A stretch of 64,000 nt of DNA from the NCBI GenBank assembly GCA_020634935.1, contig JACKAT010000029.1, positions 1 to 64,000 on the forward strand, in the 5' to 3' direction. The position numbers were made by a program, and so were the translations under genes. Source of the DNA: Anaerolineales bacterium. Lineage in GTDB: Bacteria > Chloroflexota > Anaerolineae > 4572-78 > J111. Below are positions 25,008-33,520 of the stretch, piece after piece; the stretch's first letter is position 1; the number at the start of each line of letters is the position of its first letter. Below the pieces are notes generated by a model. The model did no database searches. It was not told where the DNA came from and worked only from the letters and a program-made list of their open reading frames with translations.

Positions 25008-26411
25008 CTAATCCAAAAATTCAAAATATGAGGTTGCCGCCAGATCGATCAACTCCTTGGTCATCACCATCGGATCACCGCGATAAGTGGCAAAACTGGC
25101 CATTTGTTTGAGCAGATCTCGCGGGTGACAGGCCCTTAAAGGCCGATTGATATCGGTGTAATGTTTTTTCATGAGATAGTTAAAAGCATCCCGGTTAAAT
25201 TCTACACCATAAACTTTACAAGAGGATAGAAATATATCAAAGAACTGCTCTTTTGAGGGATCATCCACTCGCAGTTTATGGCTAATCCGTCGTAGAAACG
25301 CTTCATCCACTAACGAGCGCGGCTCTAAGTTGGTAGAAAAGACCAGCAGTGTTTTAAAAGGGATCGGGAACTTTTTACCGGTATGGAAGGTCAAATAGTC
25401 GATCTTTTCCTCCAGCGGCACGATCCAGCGGTTAAGCAGGTCAGTAGGTTCCATGCGCTGCCGGCCAAAGTCATCGATGACCAGTACGCCGCCATTCGCT
25501 TTCAACTGGAGGGGGGCTTCATAATAGCGGTTGGTGTCGCTCCAGGCCAAATCCAGATCCGATAGGGTCAGTTCGCCGCCGGTTATGACAATAGGCGGGT
25601 AGCTGCGCACCCAACGCTTATCAAGCGTATCGACTTCAGCCAACTGTTCCTCGATGGTGTTAATCGGCCGGTGCGACTCCGGATCGTAAACTTTGATAAT
25701 TTGGCCATCTTCATAAATAGCGTGAGGGATCATAATGTTGCCCGGCAGCAAATCGAGGCCAATCGCTTTGGCGATACTGGTTTTACCGTTACCGGGCGGG
25801 CCATAAACAAAAATCGACTCGTTCGAGTTGACAGCCGGGCCAATGCGCTGAAAAATATCTTCGGCTAAGATCAAGCCCTTCATGGCCTTGCGGACTTCCG
25901 CTTCTCTAACTAGCACCCGTCGTTTAGCTTGAATCTCAACAGCTTCAACATAGTGCCGCAGCGAGACCGGACACGGGCCAATGTAGCGATTTCGAGCAAT
26001 CAGTTCTCGGGCGCGTTCGCCCCCTTTATTGGTAATGGAATATTGATACGAGGCCGAATTAAGGCTGCTGCCGCCAATTACTTCCACGAGCTGCTGTGTC
26101 TTTAAAGCGCGCAGAATAGGTTCTACTACCCCACTGAAATGAAGTCGCGTCATTTGGGCGATTTGACCGGCCAGCAGTGTACCACTAAAGTAAAGCGTCT
26201 TCAAAGCTAAATCCGCAATAAACGATTGAGGAATACGGGTTTCCTCTATCGAACGCGGTTCTTCAAACACATGCCTCAAACTTGTCGCCTCATCAGGGTT
26301 TGAGGTTAATGCATCGCCGAGGGCGCTCAAATCATCCGTGCTTTTGCGTCGAGGTCCATCGCCTCCCTGAAGCGTTCTTAGTCGTCCCGTTCCTGAACGA
26401 ATGTCACTCAT
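25008..26411 (-). CDS. AAA-type ATPase with N-terminal winged helix
   Basis: 467-residue protein. The N-terminal 50 residues are polar and probably disordered. Residues about 60-140 look like a winged-helix domain (LALKTLYFSGTLLAGQIAQM to YSITNKGGERARELI). The AAA core has Walker A GPPGNGKT (204-211), Walker B VLVIDDFG (309-316), sensor-1 Asn in FSTNLEP (Asn361) and an arginine pair in FLRRISHKL (374-375). Similar ATPases are common in Chloroflexota and Actinobacteria-like genomes without known substrates. A regulatory remodelling role is possible because of the DNA-binding-like domain. The gene is divergent from the amidase gene; TATAAT lies upstream. Confidence 0.8.
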   Translation of the reverse strand: MSDIRSGTGRLRTLQGGDGPRRKSTDDLSALGDALTSNPDEATSLRHVFEEPRSIEETRIPQSFIADLALKTLYFSGTLLAGQIAQMTRLHFSGVVEPILRALKTQQLVEVIGGSSLNSASYQYSITNKGGERARELIARNRYIGPCPVSLRHYVEAVEIQAKRRVLVREAEVRKAMKGLILAEDIFQRIGPAVNSNESIFVYGPPGNGKTSIAKAIGLDLLPGNIMIPHAIYEDGQIIKVYDPESHRPINTIEEQLAEVDTLDKRWVRSYPPIVITGGELTLSDLDLAWSDTNRYYEAPLQLKANGGVLVIDDFGRQRMEPTDLLNRWIVPLEEKIDYLTFHTGKKFPIPFKTLLVFSTNLEPRSLVDEAFLRRISHKLRVDDPSKEQFFDIFLSSCKVYGVEFNRDAFNYLMKKHYTDINRPLRACHPRDLLKQMASFATYRGDPMVMTKELIDLAATSYFEFLD

Positions 26412-26474
26412 AACAATCCTCCAAATAATAAATATCGCGGCCGGTAAGGGGAAAATTTGTGTGATATGATAGTC

Positions 26475-26506
26475 ATTATAGCCAGACTGGTCAATTTTGC
26501 TATACT
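26475..26506. promoter_or_regulatory. Divergent -10 elements of ATPase and amidase genes
   Basis: On the minus strand a perfect TATAAT at 26480-26475 faces the ATPase gene. On the plus strand TTGCTATACT, with an extended -10 at 26498-26506, faces the amidase gene about 38 bases before its ATG. Neither has a clear -35. Confidence 0.4.
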
Positions 26507-26543
26507 TAACGATATTGCATGATTATTAACAAAGGAGTAACGA

Positions 26544-27842
26544 ATGTCACCTAGCTTTGAAACACAATTAGCCCCTTTAGCTCAGGCTTTGCGTACTGGA
26601 ACCCTGAGCTTAGCCGACTATCTAGCCGCCCTGGAAGCCTATTTTAATGATAACAATGAGCCGATTCAAGCTTTTTTACCTGAGGAAAATCGATTTGAGC
26701 GCCTGCAACAAGAAGCCGCCGCGCTTGAAGCTCAATATCCCCTTCCCTCCGCTCGGCCCCTGCTGTATGGCGTTCCGGTGGGGGTTAAGGATATTTTTCA
26801 CGTCAACGGCTTTAAGACCCAAGCCGGCTCGAATTTACCGGCCGATAAATTGACCGGGCCGGAGGCCGAGAGCGTGACTCGACTTAAACAGATGGGGGCG
26901 CTCATTTTAGGCAAAACCGTAACAACCGAGTTTGCCTACTTCGCCCCGGGTCCAACACGCAACCCCCACAATCTGGAGCACACACCGGGCGGCTCCAGTA
27001 GTGGGTCAGCAGCGGCCGTAGCGGCGCATTTATGCCCGTTGACCTTAGGCACCCAAACCGTCGGCTCGGTTGTCAGGCCGGCTTCCTTTTGTGGCGTGGT
27101 CGGCTTCAAACCGACTTCGGGCAGAATTTCAACCGCTGGGGTTATTCCTCTATCTCCCACCCTGGATCATGTGGGGCTGTTCACCCAGGATGTAGCCGGA
27201 GCGACTCTGGCGGCGGGCATCCTGTGCGCCGATTGGCAAGCCGTTGCTCCCACTAACGAACGCCCTCGATTAGGTATACCGGTCGGGCCTTACCTCGATC
27301 GCGTCGGGTCTGAGGGGCTGGACCATTTTCAAACAACGGTGGCTAAGCTGACGCAGGCTGGCTTTATAATCCAGACGATTTCGACCATGCCAAACTTTGA
27401 CGAAATTTACGAAGCGCATATGGCTTTAATGGCCGCCGAAACCGCCGCTGTTCATCAAGATTGGTTTGCCCAATTTGAGGATCGTTACCGGGCCAAAACC
27501 GCTGAACTGATCAAGCGCGGCCAAAACATTTCGCCGGAGTTGATCGAGACGGCTCGAACCAGCCGAGCGTACCTGCGCGACAATTTACAAGCATTAATGA
27601 CTGAGCATGAGATCGATCTGTGGGTCTCGCCAGCGGCCGTTGGCCCGGCCCCGGCCGGTCTCGGCGGTACCGGCGATCCCGTCATGAATTTACCCTGGAC
27701 CTTTGCCGGACTGCCGGTCCTCAATCTGCCGTCAGGTTTCAGTAAAAACGGCTTGCCTTTGGGGCTACAACTGAGTGGTGGCTGGAACGCCGATGAGCAG
27801 TTGTTGGCCTGGGCTGAACCCATCGCCGAAGTAGTGAAATAA
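26544..27842 (+). CDS. Amidase signature family hydrolase
   Basis: 432-residue enzyme hydrolysing C-N amide bonds. The Ser-cisSer-Lys triad is visible: Lys82 in PVGVKDIF, the cis-Ser in GGSSSGSAAAVA (151-153) and the nucleophile Ser175 in TQTVGSVVRPASFCG. The family usually has TxGGS before the nucleophile, so TVGS is a small change. There is no signal peptide. It is not GatA: no gatB or gatC is nearby and the length is short for GatA. The substrate is unknown; allophanate- or indoleacetamide-hydrolase-like activities are possible. AAAGGAG is well placed before the ATG. Confidence 0.9.
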   Translation: MSPSFETQLAPLAQALRTGTLSLADYLAALEAYFNDNNEPIQAFLPEENRFERLQQEAAALEAQYPLPSARPLLYGVPVGVKDIFHVNGFKTQAGSNLPADKLTGPEAESVTRLKQMGALILGKTVTTEFAYFAPGPTRNPHNLEHTPGGSSSGSAAAVAAHLCPLTLGTQTVGSVVRPASFCGVVGFKPTSGRISTAGVIPLSPTLDHVGLFTQDVAGATLAAGILCADWQAVAPTNERPRLGIPVGPYLDRVGSEGLDHFQTTVAKLTQAGFIIQTISTMPNFDEIYEAHMALMAAETAAVHQDWFAQFEDRYRAKTAELIKRGQNISPELIETARTSRAYLRDNLQALMTEHEIDLWVSPAAVGPAPAGLGGTGDPVMNLPWTFAGLPVLNLPSGFSKNGLPLGLQLSGGWNADEQLLAWAEPIAEVVK

Positions 27843-27922
27843 GGAACGGCTTAAGTGAGCCAACCCCAGGATCGCTGTCCTGGTCGACTAACCAGATACT
27901 AAAATAAATTAAGGAAAACATT

Positions 27923-28900
27923 TTGTGGCAAAAAATCATCTCCATCATCAAAAATAACGAGCGATTTGTGTTGTCATCTCATATCAACCCCGACTGCGAT
28001 GCTTTAGGCTCGGAGTTGGCGCTGGCGGAGCATTTGAGAAGTCTGGGCAAGAGCGTTAGTATCATTAATAGTGACCCAGTGGCCGCCAACTATCGTTTTC
28101 TCGACCCGAAGGAAAGAATTGACCAGTTTTCTGAAAAGCGGCATGCCCGCATCATAAAAAAGGCTGAGGTCATCATTGTGCTTGACGCTTCCGGCGGTTG
28201 GGAACGATTGGGCATGGTTGGCAAAGCGCTAGCGCGGTCCGAAGCGGTCAAACTCTGTATCGATCATCATCCCGATGCCATCGATTTCGTCGATGTGGCC
28301 GTGGTCGATACGGATGCTTCGGCCACCGCTGAACTAATCTATGACCTTATCTTGGCGATGGGAGGTTCGCTATCAAAATATACCGCCCAAGCCCTATATG
28401 CTGCCATCGTGACCGATACCGGCAGCTTTCGCTTTCCAAAAACCAGCCCGCGCACCCACCGGATCACCGCGGAATTATTAGCCGCCGGAGCCGCCCCAAT
28501 GTATATCTATCGCCAAATTTATGAGCAAAATTTACTGGAAGCCGTTCAACTCAAAGGTCACATTATGGCCTCGATTCGCACCGCGGGCGCTGGCCAAATT
28601 GCCTATTATGGCGTATCGCAAAATACACTCAAACAATTTGAGGTCAAAACATCCGAATTGGATGGCGTCGCCAGTTTGGGGCAGTTGATTGGTGGGGTGA
28701 GGGTAACGATTTTTTGTATGGAACTGCCGCAAGATCGCGTCAAAATCAGCCTGCGGAGTGACGGAACCGTCACCATTAATCAAATTGCCTTTGATTATGG
28801 CGGCGGGGGGCACCCTTCAGCCGCCGGAGCCATTGTGGAAGGCTACCTGGCTGCGGTGATGGCTGAGATAGTAGCTAAAGTAGAGCGTTTACTATCATAG
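27923..28900 (+). CDS. nrnA: DHH/DHHA1 phosphoesterase (NrnA-like)
   Basis: 325-residue DHH-family protein of the NrnA type, which degrades short oligoribonucleotides and dephosphorylates pAp. Metal-binding motifs are present: SHINPDCDALGSE (about residues 14-26), IVLDAS near 74, CIDHHPDA near 112 and DTDASATAELIYD near 126. The DHHA1 part ends with GGGGHPSAAGA near 293. All are intact, so it should be active in the cytoplasm. The start is TTG at 27923, 6 bases after AAGGAAAA; no ATG is nearby. It follows the amidase gene by 80 bases on the same strand. Confidence 0.88.
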   Translation: MWQKIISIIKNNERFVLSSHINPDCDALGSELALAEHLRSLGKSVSIINSDPVAANYRFLDPKERIDQFSEKRHARIIKKAEVIIVLDASGGWERLGMVGKALARSEAVKLCIDHHPDAIDFVDVAVVDTDASATAELIYDLILAMGGSLSKYTAQALYAAIVTDTGSFRFPKTSPRTHRITAELLAAGAAPMYIYRQIYEQNLLEAVQLKGHIMASIRTAGAGQIAYYGVSQNTLKQFEVKTSELDGVASLGQLIGGVRVTIFCMELPQDRVKISLRSDGTVTINQIAFDYGGGGHPSAAGAIVEGYLAAVMAEIVAKVERLLS

Positions 28901-29023
28901 CGCAGGTTACTGGGGCCAAGCCGTTTTTACCTCCAAATTGTTATCTTACATCAGACCAAATCGCCACTAAGGTTAGGATGAGGGGTTGTTCCTTTATCGT
29001 AAAAACCTTGTAATATCTATTTA

Positions 29024-29153
29024 TATATAGGACTTACGCAGTTCGTAGAACAATTCGCTAAATTGTTCCTATTTTGGGGCGAATGAGAAGCACAAATTGG
29101 CAATTTGTGCTACAAATCCTCTAATTTGGCGCCAACTGCGTAAGTCCTATATA
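29024..29153. mobile_element. MITE-like element, AGGACTTACGCA family, copy 3 (best ends)
   Basis: About 130 bases with perfect 20-bp terminal inverted repeats, TATATAGGACTTACGCAGTT and its inverse. The interior differs from the other copies and holds two further hairpins: GAACAATT/AATTGTTC (about 29047-29067) and AGCACAAATTG/CAATTTGTGCT (about 29089-29111). TA-rich flanks fit a TA target. The element lies in the 420-base gap before the fmdB-type gene; the remainder of the gap has no gene. Confidence 0.85.
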
Positions 29154-29319
29154 TTTTTAGTAGGTTCTAATTATTGTGCATTTTCTAACAATAAAGTCTC
29201 AGGTGATTGCCACATTTGTAAAAAGCGTTTATACTTCCAACATGATTCTAATAGTTGTGGTGTATACTACCGGCTAAAAAAGACAAAACAACCCCCTGTT
29301 GTACCTTGGAGACGTACTC

Positions 29320-29637
29320 ATGCCAATTTACGAATATGCTTGCTTAAACTGTGGTGTCAACTTTGAAAAACGACAAGGCTTTAATGATGCCCCTCTATCC
29401 ACCTATGAAAACTGCCCTAACAATCAAGACGGTTGCGAAATTCAGCGGCTGATTTCCAATCCGGCCATCGTTTTCAAAGGTACCGGCTTCTACATTAATG
29501 ATAGTCGGGATCACAAAAATGGAGCTAATGGTAAGGGCGCCAAAAAGGAAAAAGTCGAGAGTAAAGCTGAAACTAATTCTGAAGCTAAGACCGAAACCAA
29601 ATCTGAAAGTAAAACAGAAACAAAAAGTTCTGATTGA
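29320..29637 (+). CDS. FmdB family zinc-ribbon protein
   Basis: 105-residue protein beginning MPIYEYACLNCGVNFEK, the standard start of FmdB/CxxC_CxxC_SSSS proteins. A zinc ribbon is formed by CLNCG and CPNNQDGC, and VFKGTGFYINDS is the usual end of the domain. The last 35 residues are a Lys/Glu/Ser-rich tail (AKTETKSESKTETKSS) that is probably disordered. The family is small and widespread with no firm function; a regulatory role was proposed for FmdB. ATG at 29320 is preferred over TTG at 29299 because GGAG lies 9 bases upstream. A strong terminator follows. Confidence 0.88.
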   Translation: MPIYEYACLNCGVNFEKRQGFNDAPLSTYENCPNNQDGCEIQRLISNPAIVFKGTGFYINDSRDHKNGANGKGAKKEKVESKAETNSEAKTETKSESKTETKSSD

Positions 29638-29686
29638 CTTCTGAACTAGCTCTAGCTTTTTATCTTAGAGCCCAGTTTTCAATAAG

Positions 29687-29714
29687 GTCCGGTTAACGCC
29701 GGACTTTTGTTTTT
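29687..29714 (+). terminator. Rho-independent terminator after the FmdB-type gene
   Basis: GTCCGG (29687-29692) pairs with CCGGAC (29699-29704) and is followed by TTTTGTTTTT. It lies 50 bases past the stop codon. Confidence 0.78.
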
Positions 29715-29839
29715 CATGTTTTAGAAACAAATTGACTATGGTAATAAATGCGCCTATCATAGGCTAATTAACACCAGAGGTTATATTCCCCTCAAGCAAT
29801 TCATCATTCCCGGCAATCAACTTTTATGTCGCTAACTAT

Positions 29840-32200
29840 ATGATCAACCTTGGATTTATCATGTTTAACCGAACCATCCACTCAAAAATATTAAATCTTA
29901 GATTGGCGCTCAACAGCTACCCTATCTTATCAGAAAAAATTCGGCAGCGAATGCGACAGGAGCTTTTTGTTAGAGGGATTATTGCGCCTAATGTTTTTGA
30001 GGAGGAGGTGGAACTAAAGGCCATCGAGTCTCAAAAGTTGGAAGGGCTAACCGAGCCCTTATTTCAAGAACCGGAAGAGATCTGGCTAAAACGGTTAGCG
30101 CGGGTAAGAGACAATTTAACTGATTTCTATTTTGCCTATAATCTCCCTCAAACCCTATTTGAAGAAATTGTTGAAAGCTCGGTCAACGAAAATCGTAATG
30201 GTCAGCCCAGAAAGGTGATATTGACCATAAATCCGGAGCTGACCCCCTGGAACCTGCTTTTTGCTCAAGCGGAGAAATATGCCGCTTATCCCCCGGAACT
30301 ATACGAAAATGTAAAACACCACCTCATGTCGATTGTAGTGGTATTGATCAAAGGCTTAGTTAGTGACCATCTGGCCTTTATTCACATTGCCCGTAAATTC
30401 ATCACGATTTTCGATTTACGCGAGATTCGAGCGCACCGGATTGGACGGGGTAAAATTGGCGGCAAGGCAGCCGGCATGCTGCTGGCCTACAACATCCTCG
30501 ATCGGCCGGAACCTGATGACGAAATCGACCTAAGCAGCTACATTGGCCTGCCCGAAACTCATTTTCTGGGCAGCGATGTCTACTACAACTTCAAAGACAT
30601 CAACAATTTCGAACAATTTTCCAGTCAGAAATATCTGACTCGTGAGGAGATTGAGCGAGAGTATCCGCGCATCTTAGAAGCGTATCTATCAGGCAAATTT
30701 CCCAAAGATATTACCGACAAACTACGGGAGTTGCTGGAGGATATCGGCGACGCGCCGATGATCGTTCGTTCATCAAGCTTGCTGGAGGATAACTTCGGCA
30801 GTTCTTTTGCCGGCAAATATGAGAGCTACTTTTTGCCAAATCAAGGCACGATTGAGGAAAATTTGGCGGCGTTGATCGAGGCTATCATCAAAATTTATGC
30901 CAGCGTTCTCACCCCCGACGCATTATTTTACCGGCAAATTCATGGCCTTGATGACTACGATGAACGAATGGCGATTCTTATTCAAAAAGTTCAAGGCAAC
31001 CGCTACGGTAAATATTTTTTTTCCTATATTGCCGGAGTGGGGTTTAGTCGCAATCCATTTATTTGGAATAACAAACTCCGCCGCGAAGACGGCTTTCTCC
31101 GGATTGTTTTGGGTTTGGGAACGCGGGCAGTTGATCGGGTATCACGCGATTATCCGCGCATGATTGGTTTAAGCCATCCCCTAATCCGGCCGGAAAAAAC
31201 ATCCAGAGATATTATCCGATATTCCCAGCAATTCATTGATGCGATCGATTTAGAAGAGGGGGGGATAGAAACGATCCCCGTCTCAGAGGTACTTTCCAGT
31301 GAGTTCCCGGGTTTTCAATACATCGCTTCGGTCGATGAGGGAGATTATGTTAAACCGGTTTTCTCACTTGTTAGCCAGATTCCGTCAGAAAACTTAGTCC
31401 TGACATTTGACAACCTGCTTAAAAATACCGATTTTGCCAAGATAATGAAAACCATCTTAAAAAAGCTTGAACGCCACTATGAACGTCCGGTGGATATTGA
31501 GTTTACCGTGGAACTCATTCCGGGGTATCCCAAACCCAGCTTTAAGATCTATTTACTGCAATGCCGCCCGTTGAGCAATCGAGATTGGGACCCCAATATT
31601 GTCGTTCCTCAGAATATACCCAGACCCGATCAAATATTTTCCTCAACCCATATTGTGCCGCAGGGAATTGTAGAAAAGATCAAATATATTATCTATGTTA
31701 ATCCGGAACGCTACATTCAAACTCATAATAACAGTTTGCGTCTTGAGTTAGCTCGGACGATTGGTCGCCTCAATAAAAAACTTGAAGGTGAGGTCTTCAT
31801 TCTCATGGGGCCAGGCCGCTGGGGCAGTTCCAACTCCGATCTGGGGGTAAAAATATCTTACGCCGATATTTATAACACCAGCATGCTGATTGAAATCGCG
31901 ATTCCCCGCAACGGAGCTAATCCTGAACTGTCATACGGCACTCACTTTTTTCAGGATCTAGTCGAAACCAACATCTATCCACTTGCGCTTTTCCCGGAAA
32001 GCTCCGAAACCGTTTTTAACAAACCGTTTTTCGACCAGGCTCCTAACCAATTAGCCTTACTACTACCTCAAGACAGCGACCTGGCTGATTATGTCAAAGT
32101 CATCAACGTACCCAAAGTAAGCCAGGGCCGATTACTACGAGTTGTTATGAGCGCCAATCATAGCCAAGCTCTGGCTTACCTCTATCAATACGATAGTTAA
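29840..32200 (+). CDS. PEP/pyruvate-binding (PPDK N-terminal) domain protein
   Basis: 786-residue protein whose middle part is the ATP-grasp-like domain of pyruvate phosphate dikinase and PEP synthase. IGRGKIGGKAAGML (about residues 202-215) is the nucleotide-binding loop, and MIVRSSSLLEDNFGSSFAGKY, cited in pieces IVRSSSLLED and FGSSFAGKYES, follows at about 307-330. The usual swivelling phospho-His domain and PEP-binding barrel are absent; instead there is a 200-residue helical N-terminus and a C-terminal domain with LMGPGRWGSSNSDLGV near 655. It may therefore be a phosphotransferase with other partners. ATG 29840 and ATG 29861 are both possible starts. Confidence 0.8.
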   Translation: MINLGFIMFNRTIHSKILNLRLALNSYPILSEKIRQRMRQELFVRGIIAPNVFEEEVELKAIESQKLEGLTEPLFQEPEEIWLKRLARVRDNLTDFYFAYNLPQTLFEEIVESSVNENRNGQPRKVILTINPELTPWNLLFAQAEKYAAYPPELYENVKHHLMSIVVVLIKGLVSDHLAFIHIARKFITIFDLREIRAHRIGRGKIGGKAAGMLLAYNILDRPEPDDEIDLSSYIGLPETHFLGSDVYYNFKDINNFEQFSSQKYLTREEIEREYPRILEAYLSGKFPKDITDKLRELLEDIGDAPMIVRSSSLLEDNFGSSFAGKYESYFLPNQGTIEENLAALIEAIIKIYASVLTPDALFYRQIHGLDDYDERMAILIQKVQGNRYGKYFFSYIAGVGFSRNPFIWNNKLRREDGFLRIVLGLGTRAVDRVSRDYPRMIGLSHPLIRPEKTSRDIIRYSQQFIDAIDLEEGGIETIPVSEVLSSEFPGFQYIASVDEGDYVKPVFSLVSQIPSENLVLTFDNLLKNTDFAKIMKTILKKLERHYERPVDIEFTVELIPGYPKPSFKIYLLQCRPLSNRDWDPNIVVPQNIPRPDQIFSSTHIVPQGIVEKIKYIIYVNPERYIQTHNNSLRLELARTIGRLNKKLEGEVFILMGPGRWGSSNSDLGVKISYADIYNTSMLIEIAIPRNGANPELSYGTHFFQDLVETNIYPLALFPESSETVFNKPFFDQAPNQLALLLPQDSDLADYVKVINVPKVSQGRLLRVVMSANHSQALAYLYQYDS

Positions 32201-32256
32201 CGCTTGATTGACGCCGACGATACAGTTATTGGTTATTCGCGATTACAGAAAAATTA

Positions 32257-32283
32257 AAAGACCTCGAAATTTATGAGGTCTTT
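32257..32283. terminator. Bidirectional hairpin between convergent genes
   Basis: AAAGACCTC (32257-32265) and GAGGTCTTT (32275-32283) form a 9-bp stem with a 9-base loop. A and T at the outer ends can serve as the U-tract in both directions. Confidence 0.6.
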
Positions 32284-32308
32284 ACCACGAAGATTCTTCC
32301 TGCCCCAG

Positions 32309-32635
32309 CTAAATGCGAAGTTCGTACCCTTGGCCACGTCGAGTCAAGATCATCTCCGGAATGCGCGGATTATCTTCTATTTTTTGGCGCAACCAGCAGA
32401 TATGAACATCAAGCGTTCTGGTATCGCCTAAGTACTCCGTATTCCAAACTTCCTGCATCAAATCACTCCGGCTGACCACCTTACCGACATTCCTCATCAG
32501 CAGAGCCATCAGTTTTGTCTCTTTTGGAGTTAGATGAATTTCTGTTTCATTTTTGCGCAGGGTGGTTTTATCCATGTCTAAAACCATTCCATCAATTTCA
32601 ACCAACCCATGCGATTCTTTTTGACGAGGCATCAC
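32309..32635 (-). CDS. Receiver-less OmpR/PhoB-type winged-helix protein
   Basis: 108-residue protein made up only of the C-terminal DNA-binding domain of an OmpR-family regulator: IHLTPKETKLMALLMRNVG, SRSDLMQEVW, TRTLDVHICWLRQKIEDNP and LTRRGQGYEL. The receiver domain is absent and the upstream 224 bases show no coding remnant, so it is not a simple frameshift. It could bind DNA constitutively or be controlled by a partner, possibly the PPDK-N-like protein encoded next to it tail-to-tail. GTG 32635 or ATG 32632 may start; AGGAG lies 7 to 10 bases upstream. Confidence 0.82.
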   Translation of the reverse strand: MMPRQKESHGLVEIDGMVLDMDKTTLRKNETEIHLTPKETKLMALLMRNVGKVVSRSDLMQEVWNTEYLGDTRTLDVHICWLRQKIEDNPRIPEMILTRRGQGYELRI

Positions 32636-32863
32636 AATCCATCTCCTAAACTAAATTTATTTTATGATGTTAAATAAACGCATTTCTCATAATAGAGATA
32701 AAGACTTTAAGAATATTATAGATAGCTTGAGTCAAAAAATCTATAGGACGTGTGTCCTGCTTGACCAAATATTGTAATTTAACGATGTTAAATCGCCATG
32801 CTAAAATCCTCATTAATGGGAAATAAATACTCCCTTTTAATCCCATACGATTAACCAATTTTA

Positions 32864-33505
32864 TTAAGCTGTCATTTTAAGGTGGGTTTGCAACTTATCC
32901 AGTTCAAATTTGGTCAGGTCTCGCCATTGACCGGGTTGCAGATCACCCAGTTCAATTGGCCCGATAGCCAGGCGAATCAGGCGCAGCGTAGGGTGGTCGA
33001 CTGCGGCGGTCATACGCCTGACCTGTCGCTTGCGCCCTTCAGCAATGACGATTTTAAGCCAATCCGTTGGCACTTGCTGGCGGTAGCGAATAGGTTCTGA
33101 GCGCGGGAAAACTTCCGGTTCAGACTCAAATCGCTCAACTTGAGCCGACCGGGTGAGTTGGCCTTGAACCAATACTCCAGCCCGCAACTGATTTAGGGCC
33201 GCCTCATCGGGGATACGCTCCACTTGGACCAGATAAACCTTGGGAAGCTTATATCGGGGATGCGTAATCCGATGAGCCAGTTTGCCATCCGAAGTGAGCA
33301 GCAGCAAGCCTTCGCTGTCGTAGTCGAGGCGACCGGCGGCGTAAACATCAGGGACGTCTACAAAATCGCCAACGGTAGATCGGCCTTCCAAGTCTGTAAA
33401 GGAACTAAGTACTTTATAGGGTTTGCAAAAAATAAGCGTACGACTGACGGCTGGTTGTTTAGGCGGTTGGGCCGGGTAGAAACGGCGATTTTTTTGTTTC
33501 GACAT
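32864..33505 (-). CDS. Pseudouridine synthase, RsuA/RluB/E/F family
   Basis: 213-residue enzyme that isomerises uridine to pseudouridine in rRNA. The catalytic motif GRLDYDSEGLLLLTSDG (Asp in GRLD, about residue 61) is intact, followed by HPRYKLPKVYLVQV and EGRKRQVRRM. There is no N-terminal S4 domain, which makes it closest in layout to RluE, the enzyme for 23S rRNA U2457; the exact target cannot be fixed from sequence. The N-terminus (SKQKNRRFYPAQPPKQPA) is basic and may bind RNA. It lies 15 bases after the Memo gene on the same strand. Confidence 0.9.
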   Translation of the reverse strand: MSKQKNRRFYPAQPPKQPAVSRTLIFCKPYKVLSSFTDLEGRSTVGDFVDVPDVYAAGRLDYDSEGLLLLTSDGKLAHRITHPRYKLPKVYLVQVERIPDEAALNQLRAGVLVQGQLTRSAQVERFESEPEVFPRSEPIRYRQQVPTDWLKIVIAEGRKRQVRRMTAAVDHPTLRLIRLAIGPIELGDLQPGQWRDLTKFELDKLQTHLKMTA

Positions 33506-33520
33506 GATGACGCCGAAAAC

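Noticed and set aside
26544..27842. GatA subunit of the amidotransferase
   Set aside because: No gatB or gatC nearby, and the protein is shorter than GatA with a different nucleophile context (TVGS).
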